IMG/VR virus record: IMGVR_UViG_3300037245_001295
Location: 1-64,000 of that record
Length of the DNA: 64,000 nucleotides
Reading direction: 5' to 3' (one strand)
DNA from: a virus
Below are positions 12,246 through 19,229 of the stretch, piece by piece (the stretch's first letter is position 1; each line of letters starts with the position of its first letter). The notes beneath the pieces are model-generated. The model made no database searches, had not been told where the DNA came from, and was given only the letters and a program-made list of their open reading frames with translations. The position numbers were made by a program, and so were the translations under genes.

Positions 12246-12546
12246 GGTGACTGTCTCCACGCGGGGCGGCAATGTATGGGCCGGGCGATTCGTGGGGAAA
12301 CCGACGCGCAAAGACGTAGTCGCCGCCATTCAGTACGGCATTGACGCAGTCGTGAAGAATTTGGGTAAAAAGTGCGGGGACATAGGTTACTATACGTGGC
12401 GGCTGCGTGAGGCTTTGGAGATCATGGCGAATGCACCGTCCTACTTCGCCATGGATGATCGCGAGTACAGAATCGAGGTGGGAGCCACTTTGATCGGGAC
12501 GATTCAAACCCTCAGGTGTACGGTGTATATTGAGGACGCAGAATGA
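12223..12546 (+). CDS. family A early protein, member 9 (107 aa)
   Basis: HKVTVSTRGGNVWAGRFVGKPTRKDVVAAI, given here as two pieces, HKVTVSTRGG and VWAGRFVGKPTRKDVVAAI, followed by a helix (YTWRLREALEIMANAP) and LIGTIQTLRCTVYIEDAE. It sits between the two family F genes, an F-A-F arrangement. The start is inside the end of the first F gene. Last recognised copy of the family. Confidence 0.85.
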   Translation: MKPAIAHKVTVSTRGGNVWAGRFVGKPTRKDVVAAIQYGIDAVVKNLGKKCGDIGYYTWRLREALEIMANAPSYFAMDDREYRIEVGATLIGTIQTLRCTVYIEDAE

Positions 12547-12866
12547 TCGAACATCAACAAGACGCCGATGGAGTCGTAAGTTGCAGGTACCGACTACCGC
12601 CGGACGACGACCCCAACACAATAGGGTGGTGTATGTTGCGTAAGGAACCCTGCCAGTATTGCGAGGATTGCCGAGTCACGATCCCGACAAATCTCTCGCT
12701 GGTAGTCAATGCAGCGGAGGAACTGGTGACGGCTTCGCACGAGCTTGTGGAGATCATGGTGGACCTGGGCTACGACCGCGAGGGAAGCTGCCGCGAAGAC
12801 TTGGACGCAGCACGGAAGGCACTGACCACTGTCAAAGCTATCCTCAAACATCAGGAGGAAGCGTGA
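12543..12866 (+). CDS. family F Cys-rich early protein, copy 2 (107 aa)
   Basis: ATGA overlap with the previous gene. The Cys motif (SCRYR...DDDP, WCMLRKEPCQYCEDCRVTIP) is followed by two helices (AAEELVTASHELVEIMVDLG, EDLDAARKALTTVKAILKH). It ends over a GTG start, and its last codons provide AGGAGG for that gene. Confidence 0.82.
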   Translation: MIEHQQDADGVVSCRYRLPPDDDPNTIGWCMLRKEPCQYCEDCRVTIPTNLSLVVNAAEELVTASHELVEIMVDLGYDREGSCREDLDAARKALTTVKAILKHQEEA

Positions 12867-13036
12867 ACGCCACCGAGAGAACGAAGTTCCGAAAGCATCT
12901 GGAGTGGGCCACTAAGATCGTAGCAACGTGGCCGCCCTGGAAGCGCAACCTGCTGGAGGACAGTCTGAAATCAACATGCCCGAGACGCGAGGGAAGATAC
13001 AATGAAAGCTTCAGAAGCAAAAGCAGCCGCAGCTAG
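12863..13036 (+). CDS. conserved phage-type small protein, GTG start (57 aa)
   Basis: GTG at 12863 follows AGGAGGAAGC and overlaps the previous stop. ERTKFRKHLEWATKIVATWP, PWKRNLLEDSLKSTC and the basic tail are typical of a small protein found in many phage early regions (helix, then WPxWKRNxLxxS). Its molecular role is not established. Too short for many gene finders and overlaps the next gene by 35 bases. Confidence 0.75.
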   Translation: MNATERTKFRKHLEWATKIVATWPPWKRNLLEDSLKSTCPRREGRYNESFRSKSSRS

Positions 13037-13406
13037 GATTAGGGACATGCGGAAGAAGAAAGCAGAAAGAGATCACAAAGAATGGCAACAAAGAGAGAAA
13101 AAACGAATAGCAAAAGAGAGAAAAGAGCGGCTTGAGTGGTGGTCAGAGGTGGGCTGGGCTGACCTCCAGAAACGCATCAATAAGGCTGTGGGGGAGGGTA
13201 AGACTCATATTTTACGGGAATGGATCAGACTTGCTATGGGGGGATTGCCTGATGAGATTGTGGACCGACTCAGAAAAGATGGTTTTCAAGTAGAATCCGG
13301 CCTCGAAGGTGGTCCAACTCCGTGTGACCCCGGTTGTGGGGACTATTTCCCCTTTTACAAAATCAGTTGGAAACATCCAACGTCAGAGACAGACAATGGA
13401 CAATGA
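13002..13406 (+). CDS. basic coiled-coil protein (134 aa)
   Basis: ATG 13002 follows GAGGGAAGATAC. Residues 1-45 are a continuous Lys/Arg/Glu helix (AAAARIRDMRKKKAERDHKE, RKERLEWW). Residues 60-95 are a second helical part (INKAVGEGKTHILREWIRLA), and the C terminus is Gly/Cys/aromatic (CDPGCGDYFPFYKISW). May bind nucleic acid. No family recognised. Confidence 0.8.
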   Translation: MKASEAKAAAARIRDMRKKKAERDHKEWQQREKKRIAKERKERLEWWSEVGWADLQKRINKAVGEGKTHILREWIRLAMGGLPDEIVDRLRKDGFQVESGLEGGPTPCDPGCGDYFPFYKISWKHPTSETDNGQ

Positions 13407-13776
13407 CTGCGAACGGCCCACGGTGGCTGATCTCATAACCAGGATGAACGATCATACAACAGACAAAGACCGCCCATTCACCGGCCAACCGCATACACAC
13501 CAGGGCCAACGCGGCAAGACCATGGTTGGGGGGATTAGGTTTAGGGATTTGGCCGATTGTGTTGCACGGGCCTTTGTCCACTCGGCTGGATTCACACTTG
13601 ATGACCCTGATGTGATATACGGACGGGCTGAGGATGGTACGCTCAACTACAATGACCTACACGATCTGGATTTATCTCGGATGGACCCAGTAGCATTGAT
13701 TCAAAACACGGTCTGCGAAGTTGAGAAAGCAATGGGGATATACCCGAACATTGAGGCCAACAATGGACAGAAGTAG
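13396..13776 (+). CDS. hypothetical early protein (126 aa)
   Basis: The chosen start is ATG 13396, just after the end-region Gln codons of the previous gene; an upstream in-frame start would overlap it by 100 bases. Contains DLADCVARAFVHSAGF and DVIYGRAEDGTLNYNDLHDLD, moderately acidic. Its end (NNGQK) and that of the previous gene (DNGQ) share the DNA word CAATGGACA, which each time also forms the next gene's ATG. Confidence 0.75.
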   Translation: MDNDCERPTVADLITRMNDHTTDKDRPFTGQPHTHQGQRGKTMVGGIRFRDLADCVARAFVHSAGFTLDDPDVIYGRAEDGTLNYNDLHDLDLSRMDPVALIQNTVCEVEKAMGIYPNIEANNGQK

Positions 13777-13966
13777 CGACTACTCATTGGAAGACACGTA
13801 CCAATGGTTGAAAAAGGAATTTCCCGCTATACGGCCTACCGGTATAGATGTCTTGGCGGAAGCCATCACGGAGAAGCTCGCCAGGGCTTACAGGAACGGA
13901 CGGGACGACGGCCGGGCAACAGCGGCCGAGGACATCATCAAGACCTCGACGAGACTTTACCCATGA
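13763..13966 (+). CDS. small hypothetical protein (67 aa)
   Basis: ATG 13763 follows TTGAGGCCAACA within the end of the preceding gene. Mostly helical (SLEDTYQWLKKEF, VLAEAITEKLARAYRNGRDD). The end overlaps the next start by ATGA. No family recognised. Confidence 0.75.
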   Translation: MDRSSDYSLEDTYQWLKKEFPAIRPTGIDVLAEAITEKLARAYRNGRDDGRATAAEDIIKTSTRLYP

Positions 13967-14175
13967 AACATGCAGAACCCACAGTCGATCACTTAGAGCG
14001 AATAGCCGACTACGAAACTACATCCGTCTACAACTTCATATCACTGCGGCATGTGCTCGACTTCTTTAAGGAGCGGGGGGTTGATCTTGACGACGTCTTT
14101 ATCGAAGGCTCATACGGCGGAAGCAGCCCTACTGAGGACGACTGCCCGGTATTTACTTGGAGGCACCCACAATGA
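13963..14175 (+). CDS. small hypothetical protein (70 aa)
   Basis: Starts and ends in ATGA overlaps. Helical front half (DHLERIADYETTSVYNFISL, HVLDFFKERGVDLDDVFI) and a short beta-like end (CPVFTWRHPQ). Unknown role; co-translated with the HD hydrolase gene that follows. Confidence 0.72.
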   Translation: MKHAEPTVDHLERIADYETTSVYNFISLRHVLDFFKERGVDLDDVFIEGSYGGSSPTEDDCPVFTWRHPQ

Positions 14176-14690
14176 ACATCATCCAACATGCCGCACAGCT
14201 TGCAAACGCCTTGCACAGAGGGCAGACCCGAGCCTGCGGCGAGCCTTACATTAACCACCCGCTGCGGGTGGCCGGAGCGGTGACGCTCCTCGACGATGCC
14301 ACAGAAGATATGATCGCGGTGGCGTGGCTCCATGACGTGTATGAAGACACCCTCTTCAGCGCGCCGTCATTGGTGAATCCTTTCGGCCATCCCGTAAATG
14401 AGATGGTCGTAGAACTGACGAACAGGTTCACCAAGGAAGCCTTTCCAGCATTAAACCGTGCGAAGCGGAAGGCGTCTGAGACTTGGCGTCTGGCTAGCAT
14501 CCCGCCGCAAGCACAGATCATCAAGCTCTGTGATCGCATTGACAACCTGAGGACAATCGGAGCCAAGGGGCGGGGGTTCGCGTTGCTCTACTGTGACGAG
14601 AGTGACGCCCTCGCGAAGGCACTGACCGCTGCTCCAGACCTCCAGGAGGAAATTTTCAAACTTACCCAGGAGCTTAGAGCCAATGGATAA
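14172..14690 (+). CDS. RelA/SpoT-like HD-domain hydrolase (172 aa)
   Basis: The protein is a single HD domain of the (p)ppGpp hydrolase type: ALHRGQTRACGEPYINHPLR (His29), AVAWLHDVYEDT (His54-Asp55, Glu58-Asp59) and KLCDRIDNLR (Asp121), with the spacing of small alarmone hydrolases (MESH1/SpoT). It lacks a synthetase domain. Known relatives use Mn to remove the 3' pyrophosphate of ppGpp; a phage copy could lower the host alarmone during infection, though other nucleotides are possible substrates. Starts in an ATGA overlap; embedded in the early operon. Confidence 0.88.
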   Translation: MNIIQHAAQLANALHRGQTRACGEPYINHPLRVAGAVTLLDDATEDMIAVAWLHDVYEDTLFSAPSLVNPFGHPVNEMVVELTNRFTKEAFPALNRAKRKASETWRLASIPPQAQIIKLCDRIDNLRTIGAKGRGFALLYCDESDALAKALTAAPDLQEEIFKLTQELRANG

Positions 14691-14913
14691 AAACACAGCG
14701 TCAATTCGTAAGCTGGGCGAGGTACTCAAGACGAACTCAGAGCACGCGACGGGGAACACGGGGTTCATCATGTGCTACTGCGCTGACGAGATCGACCGGT
14801 TGCGAGATGATTTGACCGAGGTGCGAAAGTCCATGGCGAACGCCGCAGCGTACCTCAGGCAAGCTCAACGAGAGGCCGAACACGCCGCCGACCCGGAGAA
14901 CTTTGAGATATGA
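14683..14913 (+). CDS. small helical protein (76 aa)
   Basis: ATG 14683 overlaps the hydrolase gene by eight bases. SIRKLGEVLKTNSEHATG, then EIDRLRDDLTEVRKSMANAA and YLRQAQREAEHAAD give a coiled-coil-like helical hairpin. Unknown function. Confidence 0.78.
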   Translation: MDKNTASIRKLGEVLKTNSEHATGNTGFIMCYCADEIDRLRDDLTEVRKSMANAAAYLRQAQREAEHAADPENFEI

Positions 14914-15143
14914 GATACAAAGTCATCAACGAGAGCGTGAGCGCACACTGCTGCTTTGAGGCAACAGTCGTAGATACGCAGACACGGTGCGTGGCGTACC
15001 CCGAGCGCGGGCGAACCTTGTGCGAGTGTTTCAGCCGGGCCGACGCCCAGCGGGTGGCCAGGGCTTTGAATGCGGAGGAGGACGGTGTGGATCAAGGCAT
15101 AGTTAACGCATGCAAGGCAGCAGCGCTGCTGGAGGGTGAATGA
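14910..15143 (+). CDS. small Cys-containing protein (77 aa)
   Basis: ATGA overlap at both ends. The front half is beta-like with several Cys (HCCFEATVVDTQTRCVAYPE, LCECFSRADAQRVARALNAE), typical of short phage proteins of the form strand-strand-helix; last helix IVNACKAAALLEGE. No family assigned. Confidence 0.78.
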   Translation: MRYKVINESVSAHCCFEATVVDTQTRCVAYPERGRTLCECFSRADAQRVARALNAEEDGVDQGIVNACKAAALLEGE

Positions 15144-15496
15144 TGGATAAGTGCATCCAAGTGTTGAAGAAGCTAGTGAGGTCTTGCGAATATCTCATTG
15201 AAGACATGGAGATACTAGGCCTCGATGGCGAAGGCTATTGGGAGGACATGAACGAGGCGCGGCAGTGCATCGCCAGGGCTCACAAGTTATTCAAGTACAG
15301 GGAGGCAGAGCAGAAGGTGCGCGACGCCTTTGTCGCGGCGGGCATTGATCTTGGCGTGGACTATTCCGATCAACTAACCAGCGACGACCGAGCCCGTTTT
15401 GGGGCCGCAATGAATGCGTGCTGGAATAACAACGGCTACGATTCCACACCCGTGGATATTCTGTTGAAAGAATTCAGGGAGAAGTACAATGACTAA
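15140..15496 (+). CDS. hypothetical early protein with repeated C-terminal module (118 aa)
   Basis: Residues 1-65 are helical (IQVLKKLVRSCEYLIEDMEI). The C-terminal 45 residues (DQLTSDDRARFGAAMNACWN, GYDSTPVDILLKEF) correspond to residues 17-60 of the next protein (DRLSNDDKMRLVQAFNEAW, SYDPGPVDEVLAVI). So this module is used twice in adjacent genes. Function unknown. Confidence 0.78.
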   Translation: MMDKCIQVLKKLVRSCEYLIEDMEILGLDGEGYWEDMNEARQCIARAHKLFKYREAEQKVRDAFVAAGIDLGVDYSDQLTSDDRARFGAAMNACWNNNGYDSTPVDILLKEFREKYND

Positions 15497-16100
15497 CGCA
15501 GCGCGATACCGACAACACCATGTTACCGTCGCCAAATTGATGGACCGGTTGAGCAATGACGACAAGATGCGTCTGGTCCAGGCTTTCAATGAGGCGTGGG
15601 CAGTCGGTGGCTTTGGTATAGGCTCATACGATCCGGGGCCGGTGGACGAGGTGTTGGCCGTTATCGAGGAGAGGGAGGGTGTGCCCGAATTCAAGGTGTC
15701 CGAATTCAAGGTGTTGGCACGGATCGGCGGGACCGGGTCGTATGAGCATACCCCAGAGCCACGGTACACAACAAGCTGTGAAGCCGCCCAGACCTTTGTA
15801 TTTGACGGAGATGACCCCTTGACAATGGGTCAGATTGTCGAACGCTTGAACAGCCAGCAGTGTGAGATCGACCGGCTCACCACCGGACTCCCAAAGACAA
15901 AGGATGGTGTGCCGGTGACGCCGGGAATGGTACTGATCGTCGGCCACCCTGAGACACAGGAGTTGTGGGAATTGAACGTGGTGTTAATGGGTAAGGAACA
16001 CTTCATGTATGGCTGGCCGCACCACGGGAAACTTTGTCGCTATGACGAGTGCTGGAGTACCGCTGACGCCGCCATAGCCGACGCCAACAAACTGCGATGA
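15489..16100 (+). CDS. hypothetical early protein, last gene before the terminator (203 aa)
   Basis: The N-terminal part is the module shared with the preceding gene. Then comes a short DNA-level duplication (PEFKVSEFKV), a helix (MGQIVERLNSQQCEIDRL), and a C-terminal domain starting KTKDGVPVTPGMVLIVGHPE, a module seen in many phage early proteins and probably beta-barrel like. It overlaps the previous gene by eight bases and is followed by the strong terminator. Confidence 0.82.
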   Translation: MTNAARYRQHHVTVAKLMDRLSNDDKMRLVQAFNEAWAVGGFGIGSYDPGPVDEVLAVIEEREGVPEFKVSEFKVLARIGGTGSYEHTPEPRYTTSCEAAQTFVFDGDDPLTMGQIVERLNSQQCEIDRLTTGLPKTKDGVPVTPGMVLIVGHPETQELWELNVVLMGKEHFMYGWPHHGKLCRYDECWSTADAAIADANKLR

Positions 16101-16115
16101 TCCACTCGGCCGCCC

Positions 16116-16156
16116 GGTAAACCTGTCCGTTTTTCACCGGATGAGTAAGGTTTACC
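16116..16156 (+). promoter_or_regulatory. inverted repeat ahead of the early-block terminator
   Basis: GGTAAACC (16116-16123) and GGTTTACC (16149-16156) pair across a 25-base loop containing a T run. It lies just before the main terminator and may help stop transcription or be a protein site. Confidence 0.5.
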
Positions 16157-16160
16157 TTGA

Positions 16161-16188
16161 AAGCCTACCAAATTGGTAGGCTTTTTCT
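16161..16188 (+). terminator. intrinsic terminator of the early block
   Basis: AAGCCTACC-AAATT-GGTAGGCTT forms a nine-pair stem with a five-base loop and is followed by TTTTTC. It ends the long rightward early operon. Confidence 0.92.
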
Positions 16189-16294
16189 ATGCGCCGACCC
16201 CCTCATTCTGGGGGTCATTTGCCGCGTCGTTGACCCCGACAACCAAAATAATCCGACTATTTGGCATAAAAGGCACAATCCCATTGCCGCTCGA

Positions 16295-16322
16295 CTCCGT
16301 TTGGCGTAATATAGAAGTATAG
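16295..16322 (+). promoter_or_regulatory. second-class phage promoter before the structural block
   Basis: The 28 bases CTCCGTTTGGCG + TAATATAGAAGTATAG are found exactly at 58700-58727 (plus) and 58201-58228 (minus), in each case just upstream of a gene start. No good -35 hexamer is present, but TAATATAG or AGTATAG could be a -10. A phage-encoded activator or sigma factor may be needed. Confidence 0.8.
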
Positions 16323-16361
16323 AGGGAGAAGCCCGCCCTTTAACCTTTTGCGAGGACGCCC

Positions 16362-16898
16362 ATGAGTAGAACCGATCCCAACGACCCCCGTCGCTGCGAA
16401 GCGACCACCCAATCGGGTCAATGTGCCCATCAAGCTGTTGATGGGCAGAATCTTTGCGCCTACCACATGAAGGATCGCGATGTAGAGGACAAGATGTCTC
16501 TGCGTAGCTACATCCTCACAGACACGGTGCTGGCGGAGTCTGCCGGGCGTCATAGTCAGGTCGAGGAACTGAAATCCCTCCGCGAAGAAATCGCTATCTG
16601 CCGCTCCCTTGTCGAGCGGCGTTTGAATATGATCGAGAGCAACGCCGATTTGCTGGCCGCAGTCGGGCAGGTGAACTCGCTCTTTCTCACGCTTGAGAAA
16701 CTCATCTCAAGTTGCCACCGGCTGGAGACCAGCCTTGGCACATTGCTTTCCCGATCCTCTCTGCTGGAACTTGCGAAGGGTATCGTGGGCACCATCATGG
16801 ACGAGTTGGAAGGCATTGATAACTACGAGGAGATCGTTGACACGATCAGCGAGAAAATCCTTAGGCAGATTGCCAGCTACGACCCTGACGAGAAGTAA
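16362..16898 (+). CDS. zinc-knuckle protein, possible small-terminase-type or regulatory protein (178 aa)
   Basis: The front carries a Cys/His cluster, RRCEATTQSGQCAHQAV and LCAYHMKD, as in small phage proteins encoded near packaging genes that hold a C-x(n)-C...C-x2-H site. The rest is helical (EELKSLREEIAICRSLVERR, ELAKGIVGTIMDELEGIDN) and could oligomerise. It is the first gene after the second-class promoter. TerL is twelve kilobases away, so a TerS role is only one option; DNA-binding regulator is another. Confidence 0.8.
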   Translation: MSRTDPNDPRRCEATTQSGQCAHQAVDGQNLCAYHMKDRDVEDKMSLRSYILTDTVLAESAGRHSQVEELKSLREEIAICRSLVERRLNMIESNADLLAAVGQVNSLFLTLEKLISSCHRLETSLGTLLSRSSLLELAKGIVGTIMDELEGIDNYEEIVDTISEKILRQIASYDPDEK

Positions 16899-16900
16899 GC

Positions 16901-18247
16901 ATGGCGTTAGAATACCACGATACTATGGTTCCGTCGCATGAGTATGGGAACATTGGTAACGATACAGCGAAGTGGGATGATGGGTGGTTTTCGGACACTA
17001 TCCACGCTCGTAAGTTTGAAGGCGACTTGCTTGACGTGACTGCGTACACCGCAGATACCATCACCGTAAACACAATCAACGCAGTTGATGTATACATTTC
17101 CGGCTTGCTTGACGTGACGGGAGAAACTACTAGCAGGGATGATTGGCACCTCCTATCGGACTCGGCTAAACTGTATCTCGGGGCCTTTGATGACGCAGGC
17201 ATCTATTACGATGATACTGACCTCATCATTGACCCGAAGATTGTTGGTTCCGGTAAGGTATCGGTCCCGGGCTCCATTTTTGTTACCGATTACTTCGGCA
17301 TCGGTAATGAGCCTGGAAACGCAAACCAAAGAATGAATTGCGTTTTCGCGACCGAGGAAACCTCCGCGCCCCAGTATGGCTACAGGATGCTGGGCCTTTA
17401 CGGTTCCCCCGGCTCCGGCAACATGTCGCTTGAAGCATACGGAATGTTTGGCGACTTCGGCACGGCGGCCACCTACGATGGTGACTATCTTCACAATATC
17501 AATGGTGTGTGGGCTTCCGTGAGTCACCGTGGCTCTGGATTGCTAGCTGGTGCGTATGGTGGGAGATTTTCCGTTGCCGTACATGGTTCGGGAAACATCA
17601 CAAACGCAAGGGCTGGTAGCTTTTCGATAGGAGACGCGGGTGCTGGCAGTATCATCAATGCCTACGGCATGTGGGTGTCGAACATTACTGTGGGAACGAC
17701 CCTCAACTACGCGGTCTACACTAACGCTGGGATGGTTCATTTCGGAGATGATGTTGAAATCCTGGGCGACCTCACGTTCAGTGGTGCCGGTAGCGGGCTC
17801 CCTTATGCAGAGATTTACGTCTACGATGCAGGGGCCACAATTACCATTGGCGGCACCGGGATCGGCAACAAGGTGCAGATCGACACGTTTGATGCCGATG
17901 GTGTGTCAAACCTCGCAACACCCGACCACACGAATGACCACATAACAATCACAAAGGCAGGCGACTACAGAGTAGCAGTCTCGCTAACGGCGGAAAGCAC
18001 CGGGGCCGCAGCATACAATTTTGGTTTCGCAGTCTACAAAAATGATGGGGCAACACTCTTCCAGAATCTACATGCTCATCGTGAGTTTTCAGGCGCTGGT
18101 GGCGACACAGGCTCCGTCAGCATCAGCGGGATCGCAACCTTTGCGGTGGCCGACACTATCGAAGTATGGTGTTGGAACGAAACAAACACAAACAACATAG
18201 TCATCGACGACATCAACCTAAGTATCTCGATGGTCGGAGGAGCCTAA
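16901..18247 (+). CDS. virion fibre/decoration protein with C1q-like end (448 aa)
   Basis: Residues 1-130 are repetitive beta-structure (LLDVTAYTADTITVNTINAV, ISGLLDVTGET). The middle is Gly-rich (YGGRFSVAVHGSGNITNA). The last 130 residues (YVYDAGATITIGGTG ... HITITKAGDYRVAVSLTAES ... FAVYKNDGATLFQNL) have the look of a trimeric C1q/TNF-like jelly roll used at the tips of phage and spore fibres. Receptor binding or capsid decoration is inferred from domain type and place. Confidence 0.82.
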   Translation: MALEYHDTMVPSHEYGNIGNDTAKWDDGWFSDTIHARKFEGDLLDVTAYTADTITVNTINAVDVYISGLLDVTGETTSRDDWHLLSDSAKLYLGAFDDAGIYYDDTDLIIDPKIVGSGKVSVPGSIFVTDYFGIGNEPGNANQRMNCVFATEETSAPQYGYRMLGLYGSPGSGNMSLEAYGMFGDFGTAATYDGDYLHNINGVWASVSHRGSGLLAGAYGGRFSVAVHGSGNITNARAGSFSIGDAGAGSIINAYGMWVSNITVGTTLNYAVYTNAGMVHFGDDVEILGDLTFSGAGSGLPYAEIYVYDAGATITIGGTGIGNKVQIDTFDADGVSNLATPDHTNDHITITKAGDYRVAVSLTAESTGAAAYNFGFAVYKNDGATLFQNLHAHREFSGAGGDTGSVSISGIATFAVADTIEVWCWNETNTNNIVIDDINLSISMVGGA

Positions 18248-18248
18248 T

Positions 18249-18476
18249 ATGGCAAGTTTCACATTTGTGGTCCCGAATGAACATTTTGAAAGACTCGTAG
18301 ATGCAGTCTGCGGACTACAAAACTACAAGTGGGAAACTCGAGAAACCGAGGAGACGAAGAACCAGTTTGCAAAGAGAAAAATACGTGAGTGGCTCGTCGC
18401 TCAAGTACGCCGATGGGAGCAAGCTGAAGCACAGAAGGCCGTCACCGCAGCGTTGACGGATATTAACGTAACTTAA
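18249..18476 (+). CDS. small conserved phage-type protein (75 aa)
   Basis: FTFVVPNEHFERLVDAVCGL, then RKIREWLVAQVRRWEQAEAQ, is a beta-then-helix layout common in small proteins within phage structural operons. Base gap of one from the fibre gene. Role not known. Confidence 0.8.
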   Translation: MASFTFVVPNEHFERLVDAVCGLQNYKWETRETEETKNQFAKRKIREWLVAQVRRWEQAEAQKAVTAALTDINVT

Positions 18477-18498
18477 CAACACACACTAGGAGACTCTC

Positions 18499-19221
18499 AT
18501 GGGCGTTTATTCAGATTATCTCGCACACACAGGCGTAGTTGATGTGACCGGAGACAAGGTAGCCAACCAGCGATCAGCTTATAGTGAACTTGCCGGACAC
18601 GCGGGCGATTTTGACCCCGCCTGCCCCTCCTTCCTCGAAGCGAAGGACGCGGTCAAGGTAGTCAACAAGTTTGTCGCTACGGTCAGTGGTGGTAACTTCA
18701 CACTAACCATCACGGACTTCGCTGGCACCACGTACACCACGGCCAGCATTCTTTACAACGCAAGCGCGGCCACCATCGAAGCGGCCATCGACACGGCCTG
18801 CAATGGCAGCCTTCCCAGCTTCGTTGACGAAGATATTAGCGTTGCCCTCGCCGGTGACCTGACGGCAAATGCGATGACGGTAACGTTTGATGGTGACTCT
18901 GTCACGGGCGAGAATATGGACATCTCCATCGCTGACGTGGACTTGTCTGGGGGCGGTGGCATCAACACCGTGGCCACGACGACGTATGGTCAGGACAAGC
19001 GATACGCTTGGGCAATCATGTGGGCACACGGTATGATTACCTCGGTCCCGGTACAAGGTGCCGCAATGGCCGTCGGCGCGGGACTGGACGTGACGCCTGC
19101 GAGCACGACGGCTCACTGGCCGCGAGCCGCTCTGCGTAAGATGCTCGCTTTGGAGGCTTCGATTGACGACGCCAACGTCACTCTGAAAGGCCAGTTGGAA
19201 ACCCTCTTCAACGTTGAATAA
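18499..19221 (+). CDS. putative virion protein (240 aa)
   Basis: The middle carries a beta-rich module, GGNFTLTITDFAGTTYTTAS, followed by ASAATIEAAIDTACNGSLPSF, a motif pair (strand-rich plus SAATIxxAI) that recurs in surface proteins. The C-terminal third (YAWAIMWAHGMITSVPVQGA, RKMLALEASIDDANVTL) is helical. Ribosome site AGGAGAC. Position among fibre genes suggests a structural role. Confidence 0.75.
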   Translation: MGVYSDYLAHTGVVDVTGDKVANQRSAYSELAGHAGDFDPACPSFLEAKDAVKVVNKFVATVSGGNFTLTITDFAGTTYTTASILYNASAATIEAAIDTACNGSLPSFVDEDISVALAGDLTANAMTVTFDGDSVTGENMDISIADVDLSGGGGINTVATTTYGQDKRYAWAIMWAHGMITSVPVQGAAMAVGAGLDVTPASTTAHWPRAALRKMLALEASIDDANVTLKGQLETLFNVE

Positions 19222-19229
19222 GGTTGAGT

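Noticed and set aside
16362-16898. Firm call as terminase small subunit
   Set aside because: The Cys/His cluster is suggestive only, and the gene is far from terL.
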